55,007 nt of DNA. Origin: Gammaproteobacteria bacterium (GTDB lineage: Bacteria > Pseudomonadota > Gammaproteobacteria > JABABF01 > JAHRAO01). The DNA is taken from the NCBI GenBank assembly GCA_020027215.1, contig JAHRAO010000027.1:1-55007 (forward strand). Reading direction: 5' to 3'. Below, piece by piece: positions 18,303 to 27,464 of this stretch (positions within the stretch are counted from its first letter, which is position 1; each line of letters begins with the position of its first letter). The notes beneath the pieces are model-generated. The model was given only the letters and a program-made list of their open reading frames with translations, was not told the DNA's origin and made no database searches. The position numbers and the translations under genes are program-made.

Positions 18303-19168
18303 GGAGGTGATTGTAAATGACTTGGCCCTGGGACATAAATAATGGCAAAAATCATTGCGGTCAAAATGAGTGCACACCCGATAAAGACATTACTGGTTGC
18401 CTGCTCTCCGTAAAATAATATCGCAAAAATTAAGGCAAAGACGGTTTCCATTGCTAAAATCAACCCAGCGCGCATAGCAGTCGTGCGCCGCTGGAAATGA
18501 GTTTGCACCCAAAAAGCAAAAAAGGTGGCGCCAACAGAGAGTAGCAAGATAGCAAAGACCAGTTGCCAATTCCACTGCCAGTTGTTCTCACCTAAACTCA
18601 GCGCCAGTAGAGCGGCGAAGACCGTAACGACAATCATTTGCACCGCAGCGATTTGGCTACTGGATGCTTCCTGTGGCAATTTCGCCAGCATAATTAAATG
18701 CCAAGCAGCAAATATGGAACACCCCACAGTCAGCACATCGCCAATATTAATCGCAAGTTGTCCGGGTTTCACTAATACCCACAGACCGATTAAAGCAATC
18801 GCTACACTCAACCAAGACTGCCACGCCCGCTCACTCCATACTGCTACCCATACTAAATATAAACCGGTGATAAAAGCCGAATGTGCCGATGAAGTATATA
18901 CCAACCCCCATGTTTGCAATGCGTAAACGCCAAATAAGAGTACTCCTATGCCACTGCCTTTGCGCCACGCATATTTATTCGGTATACCGGAAAACGGTAA
19001 TATCAATAGGGTCGATACCGCAAAACGCACTGCGAGCAAAGAGAACACCGGCATGAGGAGCAATGCCTCTTTCATCACTGGAAAAGTCCAGCCCCAAAAT
19101 AAAGCTGTCATCAACAACATGGCTTCGGCACCATGTTGTTTTTTTACCGTTACACTCAACAGCGCCAC
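18299..19168 (-). CDS. DMT-superfamily (EamA) transporter
   Basis: A 289-residue membrane protein with about ten hydrophobic segments arranged as two EamA halves. The N-terminal half has [22 protein letters not shown] and [11 protein letters not shown], and the C-terminal half has [22 protein letters not shown], both typical of drug/metabolite exporters. The start at 19168 is GTG; an ATG at 19120 is an alternative that removes 16 polar residues. It lies directly ahead of thiG with an ATGA overlap, so thiamine precursor transport is possible, but nothing in the protein shows this. Confidence 0.88.
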   Translation of the reverse strand: MALLSVTVKKQHGAEAMLLMTALFWGWTFPVMKEALLLMPVFSLLAVRFAVSTLLILPFSGIPNKYAWRKGSGIGVLLFGVYALQTWGLVYTSSAHSAFITGLYLVWVAVWSERAWQSWLSVAIALIGLWVLVKPGQLAINIGDVLTVGCSIFAAWHLIMLAKLPQEASSSQIAAVQMIVVTVFAALLALSLGENNWQWNWQLVFAILLLSVGATFFAFWVQTHFQRRTTAMRAGLILAMETVFALIFAILFYGEQATSNVFIGCALILTAMIFAIIYVPGPSHLQSPP

Positions 19169-19205
19169 AAAAATGGAATGTTCAGCTTAACGGGAGGCAG
19201 CTTGT

Positions 19206-19748
19206 TTAGGCAGAAAAACTCATTTGGTTTTTGCGTTGATAAAAATAAGCCAAAATGAGACCGGCAATAAGACTAGTCACCAAAACATCCAATATTTCAA
19301 TGATAATAAAGTCAGCGGAAAAACTAAACCAATTCCACCGTGCGATATGAACGCTTAATGCACTGAAACCGCTCACTGCCGTCACTAAACATACCGCCCG
19401 AAAATAGCTTAAATGCGAAGTGCAACAGAGCATCAACCAGAGTACGCCAGCCACTACACAGCGCATAATCAGATCAATAGTTAAATTGAGATTTAGATTA
19501 GAGGTGTGTTGGTGAACCACATTGATAAAAGCGGCAAACCGATGGGAAGTCGATTCGTTATCCATTTCTCGCGGCAAATAATACACACCATCATTAGGTG
19601 CATTTTGTGCCAATATTTGTGCAACTTGATCTTCATCAGTCAATTGATGAATTGTCACATTGTGCCACGGCAGGACAACCCAAGAAATAAACCCCCAAAT
19701 AAAGAGTGCGACTCCACAGACGATTATAGGTATAATGTGCTGTTTCAT
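19206..19748 (-). CDS. Unknown inner-membrane protein
   Basis: A 180-residue protein of uncertain function. An N-terminal hydrophobic anchor (about 7-28) is followed by a polar region of some 65 residues with LTDEDQVAQIL and GVYYLPRE. Three further hydrophobic segments follow (about 92-112, 117-137 and 145-168). The polar part would face the periplasm. It ends 37 bases before the DMT transporter gene and is probably the first gene of the thi operon, which is the only hint of context. Confidence 0.6.
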   Translation of the reverse strand: MKQHIIPIIVCGVALFIWGFISWVVLPWHNVTIHQLTDEDQVAQILAQNAPNDGVYYLPREMDNESTSHRFAAFINVVHQHTSNLNLNLTIDLIMRCVVAGVLWLMLCCTSHLSYFRAVCLVTAVSGFSALSVHIARWNWFSFSADFIIIEILDVLVTSLIAGLILAYFYQRKNQMSFSA

Positions 19749-19891
19749 TTCTTTCTTCCCCCTTCTACTATGCGATTAGATAATATTGTGTGGTAAAATT
19801 GGTTCAATAGACCCATAATTCTCACAGATTATTGTAACAGATACCCAGCCTCATTCACAGACTTATCTATAAACGAGGCAATACAATTAAC

Positions 19892-20473
19892 ATGTTAAGT
19901 GATTATTTTATACTCCTCATTAGCGCTGTGCTCATCAATAATTTTGTTTTGGTGCAATTTTTAGGACTATGCCCTTTTATGGGCGTGTCCACGAAATTGG
20001 AATCAGCAATTGGAATGGCAGCGGCAACTTTTTTTGTGCTCACCCTTGCCTCAATATGCAGTCATTTAGCGTACTACTATTTATTAGTGCCTTTAGGTGT
20101 CCCTTATTTGCGCATTATTATTTTCATTCTGATCATCGCTGGCGTGGTGCAGTTTACCGAAATATATGTGCGTAAAGTCAACCCGTTACTATACAAAGTA
20201 TTGGGGATTTTTTTACCACTGATTACGACCAATTGTGCCGTTTTGGGAGTGGCGCTCATTAGCCTCAATAAGCAACAGACTTTCGTTGAAGCGACCCTCT
20301 ATGGTATGGGTGCGGCATTAGGGTTTGCGGTGGTGCTCATCCTCTTTACTGCCCTGAGAGAGCGCATTATTGCTGCCGATGTGCCGCGGCCATTCAAAGG
20401 TGCGTCAATTAGTATGATCACTGCTGGGTTAGCAGCACTTGCTTTCATGGGTTTTGCTGGGCTCACGCGATGA
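19892..20473 (+). CDS. rsxA: Electron transport complex subunit RsxA
   Basis: Integral membrane subunit of the Rsx/Rnf complex, which couples NADH/ferredoxin electron flow to ion movement and, in E. coli, keeps SoxR reduced. At 193 residues it has six membrane helices. Typical motifs are [18 protein letters not shown] near the N-terminus and [15 protein letters not shown], whose cysteines belong to the membrane 2Fe-2S site. It heads the operon; GAGG lies 12 bases before the ATG. Its end overlaps rsxB by ATGA. Confidence 0.97.
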   Translation: MLSDYFILLISAVLINNFVLVQFLGLCPFMGVSTKLESAIGMAAATFFVLTLASICSHLAYYYLLVPLGVPYLRIIIFILIIAGVVQFTEIYVRKVNPLLYKVLGIFLPLITTNCAVLGVALISLNKQQTFVEATLYGMGAALGFAVVLILFTALRERIIAADVPRPFKGASISMITAGLAALAFMGFAGLTR

Positions 20474-21081
20474 TTGTCATTCAATTTGGTATCAGCCCTA
20501 TCATTATGGTTGTGGTCTCGACGGCAGGATTGGGGATTTTTTTTGGTGCTTTACTTGGCTACGCAGTGGTCGCTTTCAGAGTAAAAAAAAATCCGTTAGT
20601 CGAGCAAATTAACGCTATCTTACCGCAAACACAATGTGGGCAATGTGGTTATCCTGGATGTCGTCCATACGCCGAAGCACTTGCAAACAATGATGAAGCC
20701 ATTAATAAATGTCCACCAGGAGGCGAAGCAGGCATTCGCGCACTTGCTGCTTTGTTGGATAAAGATGTTGAGACGTTAGACGCAGAGCATGGCGAAGAAA
20801 AACCTTTGATGGTGGCATATATTCGTGAAGATGAATGTATTGGTTGTACGAAATGCATTCAAGCCTGTCCAGTAGATGCAATCCTCGGGGCAGCAAAATT
20901 GATGCACACGGTCATTAGCGAAGAATGCACTGGCTGTGATTTGTGCGTTGATCCATGCCCAGTGGATTGTATTGAAATGCGCCCCGCCTACAATGAATTA
21001 ACTGCGTGGCAGTGGAAAACACCGCAATTGCCTGGGCATATTATTGCTACCGATATAGGACAATCGGCGACCACCTCATGA
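20470..21081 (+). CDS. rsxB: Electron transport complex subunit RsxB
   Basis: A 203-residue iron-sulfur subunit anchored by one N-terminal helix (about 8-30). A 4Fe-4S motif [16 protein letters not shown] with a later CPPGG cysteine comes first. Two ferredoxin-type clusters follow: [16 protein letters not shown] and [16 protein letters not shown]. It passes electrons between RsxC and the membrane subunits. Start and stop both overlap neighbours as ATGA, so translation is coupled through the operon. Confidence 0.97.
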   Translation: MIVIQFGISPIIMVVVSTAGLGIFFGALLGYAVVAFRVKKNPLVEQINAILPQTQCGQCGYPGCRPYAEALANNDEAINKCPPGGEAGIRALAALLDKDVETLDAEHGEEKPLMVAYIREDECIGCTKCIQACPVDAILGAAKLMHTVISEECTGCDLCVDPCPVDCIEMRPAYNELTAWQWKTPQLPGHIIATDIGQSATTS

Positions 21082-22637
21082 TTTGGGGAAGCCAACGCCG
21101 CATTAATGGAGTGCCCATCATGGTCACCCCTGGCATTCATCCACCTTTACACAAAGATGAAACTCGTTTGACTCCTATTCGTCCAGCGGGATTGCCGCCA
21201 CGACTGATATTACCGCTCAATCAATACGATATGACATCTACCGCCTCGCAAGTCACAATCGGGCAAAAAGTTTTGAAATGGGAATATTTAGCCACCCCCA
21301 ATACAAAGATAGGGCTACCATTATGTTCGCCGACTTCGGGGACAGTCATTGACATTGTCGAACATGCCATTGCCCACCCTTCGGGTCACAGCACACCCTG
21401 CATTGTTTTGGAATGCGATGGAGAAGATAGTGCAATAGATCCCACTCCATTGACCGACAGCCAGCAAGACGACCCCCAACGGGTCATAGAACATATACGA
21501 CAGGCAGGTATTGTCGGGATGGGCGGGGCTGGTTTTCCGACTCCCTTAAAAATGTTGCCGCGCAGAGAGTTGGATTATTTTATTATCAATGGTGCTGAAT
21601 GCGAACCATACATCACTGCAGATGAAGCATTGATGCGTGAACGTGCACAACAAATCATGGCAGGTATCGCTATCGTTGCGCGTATCTTGCGCCCTCAAAA
21701 AATCATTGTGGGTATAGAGGACAATAAACCGCAAGCCATTTCCGCAATGCATGCGGCGAATGATATCAATGTAGAAATTGTGATCCTCCCGACCCAATAT
21801 CCTGCGGGAAGCGAGCGGCAAATCATATATAGTTTGACCAAGAGGGAAGTTGTTTCTGGAAAATTGCCGATTGATTGTGGCGTACTCTGCCACAGCGTCG
21901 CCACTTTAGCGGCTATTCATCGGGCGGTCCAACTAGGAGAACCGCTCACCGAACGGATTGTTACTATTGCTGGCGGCACTGTCGCGCAAGCAGGGAATTA
22001 CGATGTGCACTACGGCACTCCAGTTGATTATGTGCTGACCGTTGCACAATGTGACCGCAAACGCATCACGCGTTTAATTTCTGGCGGAGCAATGATGGGA
22101 TTTACCTTACATAATGACCGAGTGCCTATTCTCAAAACGACCAATTGTATTATTGCCGCCGATAAAGCTGAAATGCCGGCACCTCCACCACCCCAACCGT
22201 GCATTCGCTGCGGCATATGTGCCGAAGTCTGTCCGGTGCATCTGTCCCCGCAACAGTTATTTTGGTATGCACAAAGTCAAAACGATGAAGAGTTGGAGAG
22301 GCATTCTCTATTTGATTGCATTGAGTGCGGTGCCTGTGCCTATGTCTGCCCGAGCAAAATACCATTGGTGCAGTATTACCGCGCCGCTAAAGCGGGAATA
22401 AAGCGCAAAAAAAACAATGCACGCAAAGCCGAGCAATCCCGCCGCCGATTTGAATTTCACCAACAACGCATTCAACTACTTACCGAACAGCGGGATAAAG
22501 AACGTCAAGAACGCCGACGGAGTCGGATGAAAGAAATCAGTAGCACCGATCAAGATTTATTGACGCAAGCCATACAGCGCACGCAAACAAAAAAAACATC
22601 TGCCGAACGCAACGCGCAAGATGAAGTTTGTGATTAA
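21078..22637 (+). CDS. rsxC: Electron transport complex subunit RsxC
   Basis: Peripheral NADH-oxidising subunit, 519 residues from the ATG at 21078, which overlaps the rsxB stop. An upstream in-frame start at 21006 would read through rsxB codons and is rejected. The FMN/NADH region shows [11 protein letters not shown] and [16 protein letters not shown]. Two 4Fe-4S motifs follow, [17 protein letters not shown] and [19 protein letters not shown]. The C-terminus is Arg/Lys/Glu/Gln-rich and probably helical; this tail is shorter than the long repeat tail of E. coli RsxC. Confidence 0.97.
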   Translation: MIWGSQRRINGVPIMVTPGIHPPLHKDETRLTPIRPAGLPPRLILPLNQYDMTSTASQVTIGQKVLKWEYLATPNTKIGLPLCSPTSGTVIDIVEHAIAHPSGHSTPCIVLECDGEDSAIDPTPLTDSQQDDPQRVIEHIRQAGIVGMGGAGFPTPLKMLPRRELDYFIINGAECEPYITADEALMRERAQQIMAGIAIVARILRPQKIIVGIEDNKPQAISAMHAANDINVEIVILPTQYPAGSERQIIYSLTKREVVSGKLPIDCGVLCHSVATLAAIHRAVQLGEPLTERIVTIAGGTVAQAGNYDVHYGTPVDYVLTVAQCDRKRITRLISGGAMMGFTLHNDRVPILKTTNCIIAADKAEMPAPPPPQPCIRCGICAEVCPVHLSPQQLFWYAQSQNDEELERHSLFDCIECGACAYVCPSKIPLVQYYRAAKAGIKRKKNNARKAEQSRRRFEFHQQRIQLLTEQRDKERQERRRSRMKEISSTDQDLLTQAIQRTQTKKTSAERNAQDEVCD

Positions 22638-22644
22638 TCCATAA

Positions 22645-23589
22645 ATGCTCCCCCGCACAAGCTCTCCTTTTCTCGAATCACAACACAATACGGGTTGGAT
22701 TATGCGCCAAGTAGTATTGGCTGCTATTCCTGGCACCGCTATGACCATATATTGGGCGGGGTGGGGCGTTTTTGCGAATATTATCATCGCTTCTCTAACC
22801 GCGCTTACCCTTGAAGCCATAGTATTTCTTTTACGCCGCCGTTCAGTTTTATTTTATTTAAGCGACTACAGTGCTTTGGTGACCGCCTTGTTATTAGGCG
22901 TTGCACTCCCCGGAAGTGCACCCTGGTGGATCGCGGTGAGTGGATCCGCATTTGCCATTATTATTGCTAAACATTTGTATGGCGGATTAGGATACAACCC
23001 TTTTAATCCAGCTATGGCAGGTTATGTTTTTCTGTTGATTTCTTTTCCGCTTCCCATGACCCAATGGCCTGAATTAGGGAACGTTGATGGGGTCACCGCT
23101 GCCACTCCGCTAGAATTCTTACAGCAAAATACCACCTTGTCTATGGCTGAATTATGGAATGGAGAAATACTCCCATTTGGTCCTCACGATGGATTTGCGT
23201 GGATTAACATTGCTTTTTTGCTTGGCGGCATTTATATGCTCGCGCGCAAGATATTTACTTGGCACGCTCCGGTGAGCATGTTGGTCACATTAGGGCTTGC
23301 TAGTGCATTCTTCTACGATAATGGAAGTGCAACGAGCCAGGGTTCGCCTCTTTTTCACTGGTTTAACGGCGCCACTATGTTAGGGGCGTTTTTTATCATT
23401 ACCGAACCGGTGACTTCAGCAACTCATCCGTTAGGACGACTCATTTATGGGACAGCGATCGGACTCGCTGTATTCATTATTCGCGCTTGGGGTACTTACC
23501 CTGAAGCAATTGCATTTGCTGTATTGTTGATGAATTTTGCCGCACCCTTGATCGATCGCTACACCCAGTCGCGAGTCTACGGGCATTAA
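22645..23589 (+). CDS. rsxD: Electron transport complex subunit RsxD
   Basis: A 314-residue membrane subunit with about nine helices. It holds a covalently bound FMN in the family; the acceptor threonine is likely in VTAATPLEF. Other RsxD/NqrB-type signatures are HLYGGLGYNPFNPAMAGYVF and FIITEPVTSATHPLGRLIYG. It follows rsxC after 7 bases and precedes rsxG by 2. The N-terminus (RTSSPFLESQHNTGWIMRQV) matches the family's usual opening. Confidence 0.96.
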   Translation: MLPRTSSPFLESQHNTGWIMRQVVLAAIPGTAMTIYWAGWGVFANIIIASLTALTLEAIVFLLRRRSVLFYLSDYSALVTALLLGVALPGSAPWWIAVSGSAFAIIIAKHLYGGLGYNPFNPAMAGYVFLLISFPLPMTQWPELGNVDGVTAATPLEFLQQNTTLSMAELWNGEILPFGPHDGFAWINIAFLLGGIYMLARKIFTWHAPVSMLVTLGLASAFFYDNGSATSQGSPLFHWFNGATMLGAFFIITEPVTSATHPLGRLIYGTAIGLAVFIIRAWGTYPEAIAFAVLLMNFAAPLIDRYTQSRVYGH

Positions 23590-23591
23590 CG

Positions 23592-24221
23592 ATGCCGTCT
23601 CTACTGCACTCCATTGGAAAAAATAGCGTTCTTTTAGGTTTTGTCGTCGCCTTATCGACTGCCGCAACAGTCATGACTTTTATGTATACGCGCACCACTA
23701 TTATCGAACAGGAAGAGATCGCCCGCAGTAAAGCGTTGCGTGAAATACTTCCTACGGGCTATGACAATAATTTACTCGCCAGCCAACGCCAAATTGCCCC
23801 ACACGGTTTATTGGGCGAGACATCCGCAGCGTCTGTATTTACCGCCCTTGCACAGGGAAAACCTGTGGCAGTCATTCTGTCGCTCGCCGCCCCCGATGGC
23901 TACACGGGACCCATCCAATTGTTAGTGGGGGTGAACAAAATAGGCAATATTGCTGGGGTACGCGTCACCAGCCACAAGGAAACTCCCGGTTTAGGCGATA
24001 AGATAGAATTGACTAAATCGGATTGGATCCTCGTTTTTAACGGACGCTCACTCACGGACCCGCTCCCCCCACAATGGCGGGTGCGCAAGGACGGTGGCGA
24101 ATTTGATGGGCTCACTGGTGCCACTATTACTCCTCGCGCCATCGTTAAGGCGGTGCGGAATACGTTACAATATGTTGCAGAAAATAGAGTACACCTCTTT
24201 GATGAATCCCCCACCGATTAG
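23592..24221 (+). CDS. rsxG: Electron transport complex subunit RsxG
   Basis: A 209-residue subunit with one N-terminal membrane helix (about 9-29) and a periplasmic FMN-binding domain. The covalent FMN motif is seen as GLTGATITPRAIVKAV, with the second threonine as the usual attachment site. HKETPGLGDKIE is also characteristic of the family. It overlaps the start of rsxE by 20 bases. Confidence 0.96.
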   Translation: MPSLLHSIGKNSVLLGFVVALSTAATVMTFMYTRTTIIEQEEIARSKALREILPTGYDNNLLASQRQIAPHGLLGETSAASVFTALAQGKPVAVILSLAAPDGYTGPIQLLVGVNKIGNIAGVRVTSHKETPGLGDKIELTKSDWILVFNGRSLTDPLPPQWRVRKDGGEFDGLTGATITPRAIVKAVRNTLQYVAENRVHLFDESPTD

Positions 24222-24915
24222 TTACCGTGAATTGACACACAATGGATTGTGGAAGAATAATCCAGCGCTGGTGCAGCTACTGGGATTATGCCCGTTATTA
24301 GGGGTGAGTAATTCTGTAGTCAATGCTTTGGGTTTGGGATTGGCAACTATTGTGGTGTTAGTTTGTTCCAATACCATTATTTCGCTCCTGCGCCATCAAA
24401 TCCCCACTACGATTCGCTTGCCGGCATATATTATTGTGATCGCTTCTTTGACGACCTGTGTCGAGCTTTTAATGCGTGCTTACACTTACGAACTCTATCA
24501 AATTTTGGGTATTTTCATCCCGATTATCGTCACCAATTGTGCTATTTTAGGGCGGGCAGATAGCTTTGCTAGCCGTAATAGTGTCATCCCGTCTTTCTGG
24601 GATGGTTTAGTAATGGGGGCTGGTTTTTTGTGGGTGTTAGTTTTGTTGGGAGCGATGCGCGAGATGTTTGGTAGCGGAACCTTGTTTGCCCAAATGTCTC
24701 TTATTTTTGGCGAGGTTGTTAATGACTGGCACCTCCGTATTCTCCCGACCGATATTGTGACGCTTGCCATTATTTTGCCACCCGGCGCTTTTATTTGTGC
24801 GGGGTTACTCATTGCTCTGAAAAACGAAATTGATTACCGCATTGCGTTGCACAAACAAAGCACTGCCCCAATCCATAGCGGACATAAGCGGGTCAGAGTA
24901 ACAGGGCATATTTAA
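24202..24915 (+). CDS. rsxE: Electron transport complex subunit RsxE
   Basis: A 237-residue integral membrane subunit, homologous to RsxA, with six helices. Family motifs are GLWKNNPALVQLLGLCPLLGVSN and IPIIVTNCAILGRAD, plus LPPGAFICAGLLIAL near the C-terminus. I start it at the ATG at 24202, which gives the standard MNPPPISYRE-type opening and a 20-base overlap with rsxG; starts further upstream lie deep in rsxG. nth, which follows rsxE in E. coli, is absent; mreB comes next after 142 AT-rich bases. Confidence 0.96.
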   Translation: MNPPPISYRELTHNGLWKNNPALVQLLGLCPLLGVSNSVVNALGLGLATIVVLVCSNTIISLLRHQIPTTIRLPAYIIVIASLTTCVELLMRAYTYELYQILGIFIPIIVTNCAILGRADSFASRNSVIPSFWDGLVMGAGFLWVLVLLGAMREMFGSGTLFAQMSLIFGEVVNDWHLRILPTDIVTLAIILPPGAFICAGLLIALKNEIDYRIALHKQSTAPIHSGHKRVRVTGHI

Positions 24916-25057
24916 TAAAGGGCTTTCACTGACCCATAATAGCCATCTGCCCAATAAAAGAAAAATTATATGATTTTTTATTATAAAATAATAATTTACA
25001 GCAATAATAAACGCCATCGCCACTAACTGAAAAAATTCATATAACCGGATGCAATAA

Positions 25058-26095
25058 ATGAAATTTATACGCGGCCTATTCTCTATAGATTTATCCATTG
25101 ATTTGGGAACAGCAAACACACTAATTTACATTCGCGATCAGGGGTTAGTTTTAGACGAACCTTCTGTTGTTGCCATTCGCGAGTATCGCGGACAAAAAGT
25201 AATTGAAGCTGTTGGTACGGATGCTAAGCGCATGTTAGGTCGGACTCCGGGAAATGTGACCGCTATACGCCCATTAAAAGACGGAGTGATTGCTGATTTT
25301 CATGTGACCGAAAAAATGTTGCAACACTTTATTTCTAAAGTTCATCCGAACAGCTTTATCCGTCCGAGTCCCCGCGTATTGATCTGTGTCCCTTGCAAAT
25401 CCACGCAGGTGGAACGGCGGGCGATCCGTGAGTCGGCACTGAGTGCTGGAGCGCGTGAAGTCTATTTGATTGAAGAGCCTGTAGCGGCAGCTATCGGTGC
25501 TGGATTAAATATCACCGAAGCTCAGGGATCCATGATAGTGGATATAGGCGGTGGAACGACAGAAATAGCGGTTATTTCGCTCAATGGTATAGTGTATGCC
25601 GATTCAATTCGGGTCGGCGGCGATCGCTTTAATGAAGCGATTACGGCTTATGTGCGGCGTGAATTTGGTAATGTCATAGGTGAAGCAACGGCGGAAAAAA
25701 TTAAACACGCCATAGGTTGCGCGTCACCGAGCAATGAATTGCATGAGATAGATGTGCGCGGGCGCAATGTCGCCGAAGGCGTTCCCCATCATTTCACCGT
25801 GAATACCGATAATGTATTGGCCGCATTGCAAGAACCCTTATCCATGCTGGTGGTGGCGGTCAAAAAAGCAATTGAACAATCACCACCTGAATTGGTGTCG
25901 GATATTGCTGAGAACGGTATTGTGTTGACTGGTGGCGGTGCTTTACTGCGCGATATTGATCGTTTATTTAGCGAAGAAACTATTTTGCCAGCGGTGATTG
26001 CCGAAGACCCCATGACGTGCGTTGCCCGTGGCGGCGGTCTCGCAATGGAAATGATGGACAATCATAAGTTAAATGTGTTGTTGTGGGAAGAGTAA
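25058..26095 (+). CDS. mreB: Rod shape-determining protein MreB
   Basis: Bacterial actin that forms filaments under the inner membrane and directs lateral wall synthesis. The 345-residue length is canonical. Nucleotide-binding motifs are [14 protein letters not shown] (phosphate 1), [16 protein letters not shown] (phosphate 2) and [14 protein letters not shown] (adenosine). The N-terminal amphipathic residues MKFIRGLF fit membrane attachment. It heads mreBCD; the 142-base upstream gap is AT-rich and probably holds the promoter, though no exact -35/-10 pair is convincing. Confidence 0.98.
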   Translation: MKFIRGLFSIDLSIDLGTANTLIYIRDQGLVLDEPSVVAIREYRGQKVIEAVGTDAKRMLGRTPGNVTAIRPLKDGVIADFHVTEKMLQHFISKVHPNSFIRPSPRVLICVPCKSTQVERRAIRESALSAGAREVYLIEEPVAAAIGAGLNITEAQGSMIVDIGGGTTEIAVISLNGIVYADSIRVGGDRFNEAITAYVRREFGNVIGEATAEKIKHAIGCASPSNELHEIDVRGRNVAEGVPHHFTVNTDNVLAALQEPLSMLVVAVKKAIEQSPPELVSDIAENGIVLTGGGALLRDIDRLFSEETILPAVIAEDPMTCVARGGGLAMEMMDNHKLNVLLWEE

Positions 26096-26118
26096 ATTTT
26101 TAATTTATTACACAGAAC

Positions 26119-26958
26119 TTGTTTCTTCCACGTTCACACTCTAATTCTAAACTTATCATCCTGACCATCTTGTCTGTCCTGCTGATATATAACGATCAGC
26201 GACAGGGATGGTTAGGGGAAGTGCGTACCGCCATGACTTCAGGCATTGAGATCATCCACAAAATGTCCTATGATGCGCAAAACATCTATACCACCAATTA
26301 CGCCAAATTGCAAAACAAAGATCAGCTGATTCACCAAAATCTCCAACTCCAAGAGCAAATGACCCTCTTAAAAGGGCGCATCCGACAATTAGAGGCACTT
26401 GACACTGAGAATAAACAATTGCGCACCATGCTCAACGCAAATGTCCATATAAATAATGATCTGCGATTGGTCTCCATTTTGGGAAAATGCCGCAAGCAAA
26501 TGACGCGGTGTATTACTATTGATAAAGGCAAGACGCATGGAGTGTATCGCGGGCAGGTCATTATTATTGCTGAAGGTGTGATTGGACAAATTGCCGAGAC
26601 CAACAAAACGACAAGTGAAGTCATTTTGATTACCGATCCCCAACACTCTATTCCTGTAATGGTGAAACGCAGCGGCGTGCATCTCACTTTAGATGGTACT
26701 GGCGATGAACGCAAATTGATCGCTCAACATATTAAAGCCACCAGTGATATTCGCACTGGCGATGAATTAGTCACTTCTGGATTAGGGCATCGTTTTCCCG
26801 CTGGGTATCGTGTCGGCGAAGTTAGCGAAATACACCACCACAAAGATAGCGATACTTTTATCTCAATTAGTGCCGATACTAGTGCGCAAATACAAACCCA
26901 CTATGCGTTGTTGATCATCCATCCCGATTACAACCACGAACATAGTGAACAGCCATGA
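26119..26958 (+). CDS. mreC: Rod shape-determining protein MreC
   Basis: A 279-residue bitopic membrane protein that links MreB to the wall-synthesis machinery in the periplasm. The start is TTG, giving LFLPRSHSNSKLII, then one membrane helix (about 11-25), a coiled coil (about 55-98, LQEQMTLLKGRIRQLEALD) and the beta-rich MreC core with DKGKTHGVYRGQ, GVIGQI and TSGLGHRFPAGYRVGEV. It is shorter than the E. coli protein (367), mainly at the C-terminus. It overlaps mreD as ATGA. Confidence 0.95.
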   Translation: MFLPRSHSNSKLIILTILSVLLIYNDQRQGWLGEVRTAMTSGIEIIHKMSYDAQNIYTTNYAKLQNKDQLIHQNLQLQEQMTLLKGRIRQLEALDTENKQLRTMLNANVHINNDLRLVSILGKCRKQMTRCITIDKGKTHGVYRGQVIIIAEGVIGQIAETNKTTSEVILITDPQHSIPVMVKRSGVHLTLDGTGDERKLIAQHIKATSDIRTGDELVTSGLGHRFPAGYRVGEVSEIHHHKDSDTFISISADTSAQIQTHYALLIIHPDYNHEHSEQP

Positions 26959-27461
26959 GGATAGGCAATGCAGCCTCTACGGATGGAAATCCAGCCTTTT
27001 TTATTATCACCGCTTTTGTAGTGGCGATTACCCTGAGTGTGATGATATTGCCAGTATGGCTTATTTTTCGCATTGAATGGGTTTTATTGCTTATCATTTA
27101 TTGTTCTTTTCGTTTTCCGAATCACTTTGACCTCGGCATTGTGTGGCTTGCCGGTCTTTCTTTGGATGTTATTGAAGGAGCACTTTTAGGGCAACATTCA
27201 CTCACATTTGTTTTGATCGCTTATTTTCTCCTCCTGCGCACACGCGCACAACATGTTATGCCTTTTCATCAAATGCGTTTTTGGCAACACAGTATCATTG
27301 TTTTCATTTTCATCTTCCTCAATGAACTGGTCTATCACGGAATCAATGTTTTGAAAAATCAACCATTTGATATGTGGTTTTTCTTACCCGCTTTCACCAG
27401 CGCACTCGCTGCACCGATTATTTTTTATGTGCTCAATTTAATAACTAAAAAGTATATATAA
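26955..27461 (+). CDS. mreD: Rod shape-determining protein MreD
   Basis: A 168-residue membrane protein with five or six helices, completing the MreBCD elongation complex. The visible family segment is FDLGIVWLAGLSLDVIEGALLGQHSL, with the conserved Asp and the GxLLGxH pattern. It starts inside the mreC stop (ATGA), so it is translationally coupled. yhdP begins 3 bases after its stop. Confidence 0.94.
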   Translation: MRIGNAASTDGNPAFFIITAFVVAITLSVMILPVWLIFRIEWVLLLIIYCSFRFPNHFDLGIVWLAGLSLDVIEGALLGQHSLTFVLIAYFLLLRTRAQHVMPFHQMRFWQHSIIVFIFIFLNELVYHGINVLKNQPFDMWFFLPAFTSALAAPIIFYVLNLITKKYI

Positions 27462-27464
27462 CAA

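Noticed and set aside
21006-21077. Upstream in-frame start for rsxC at 21006
   Set aside because: This extension runs through rsxB codons and does not resemble RsxC; the ATGA overlap at 21078 gives the usual N-terminus.
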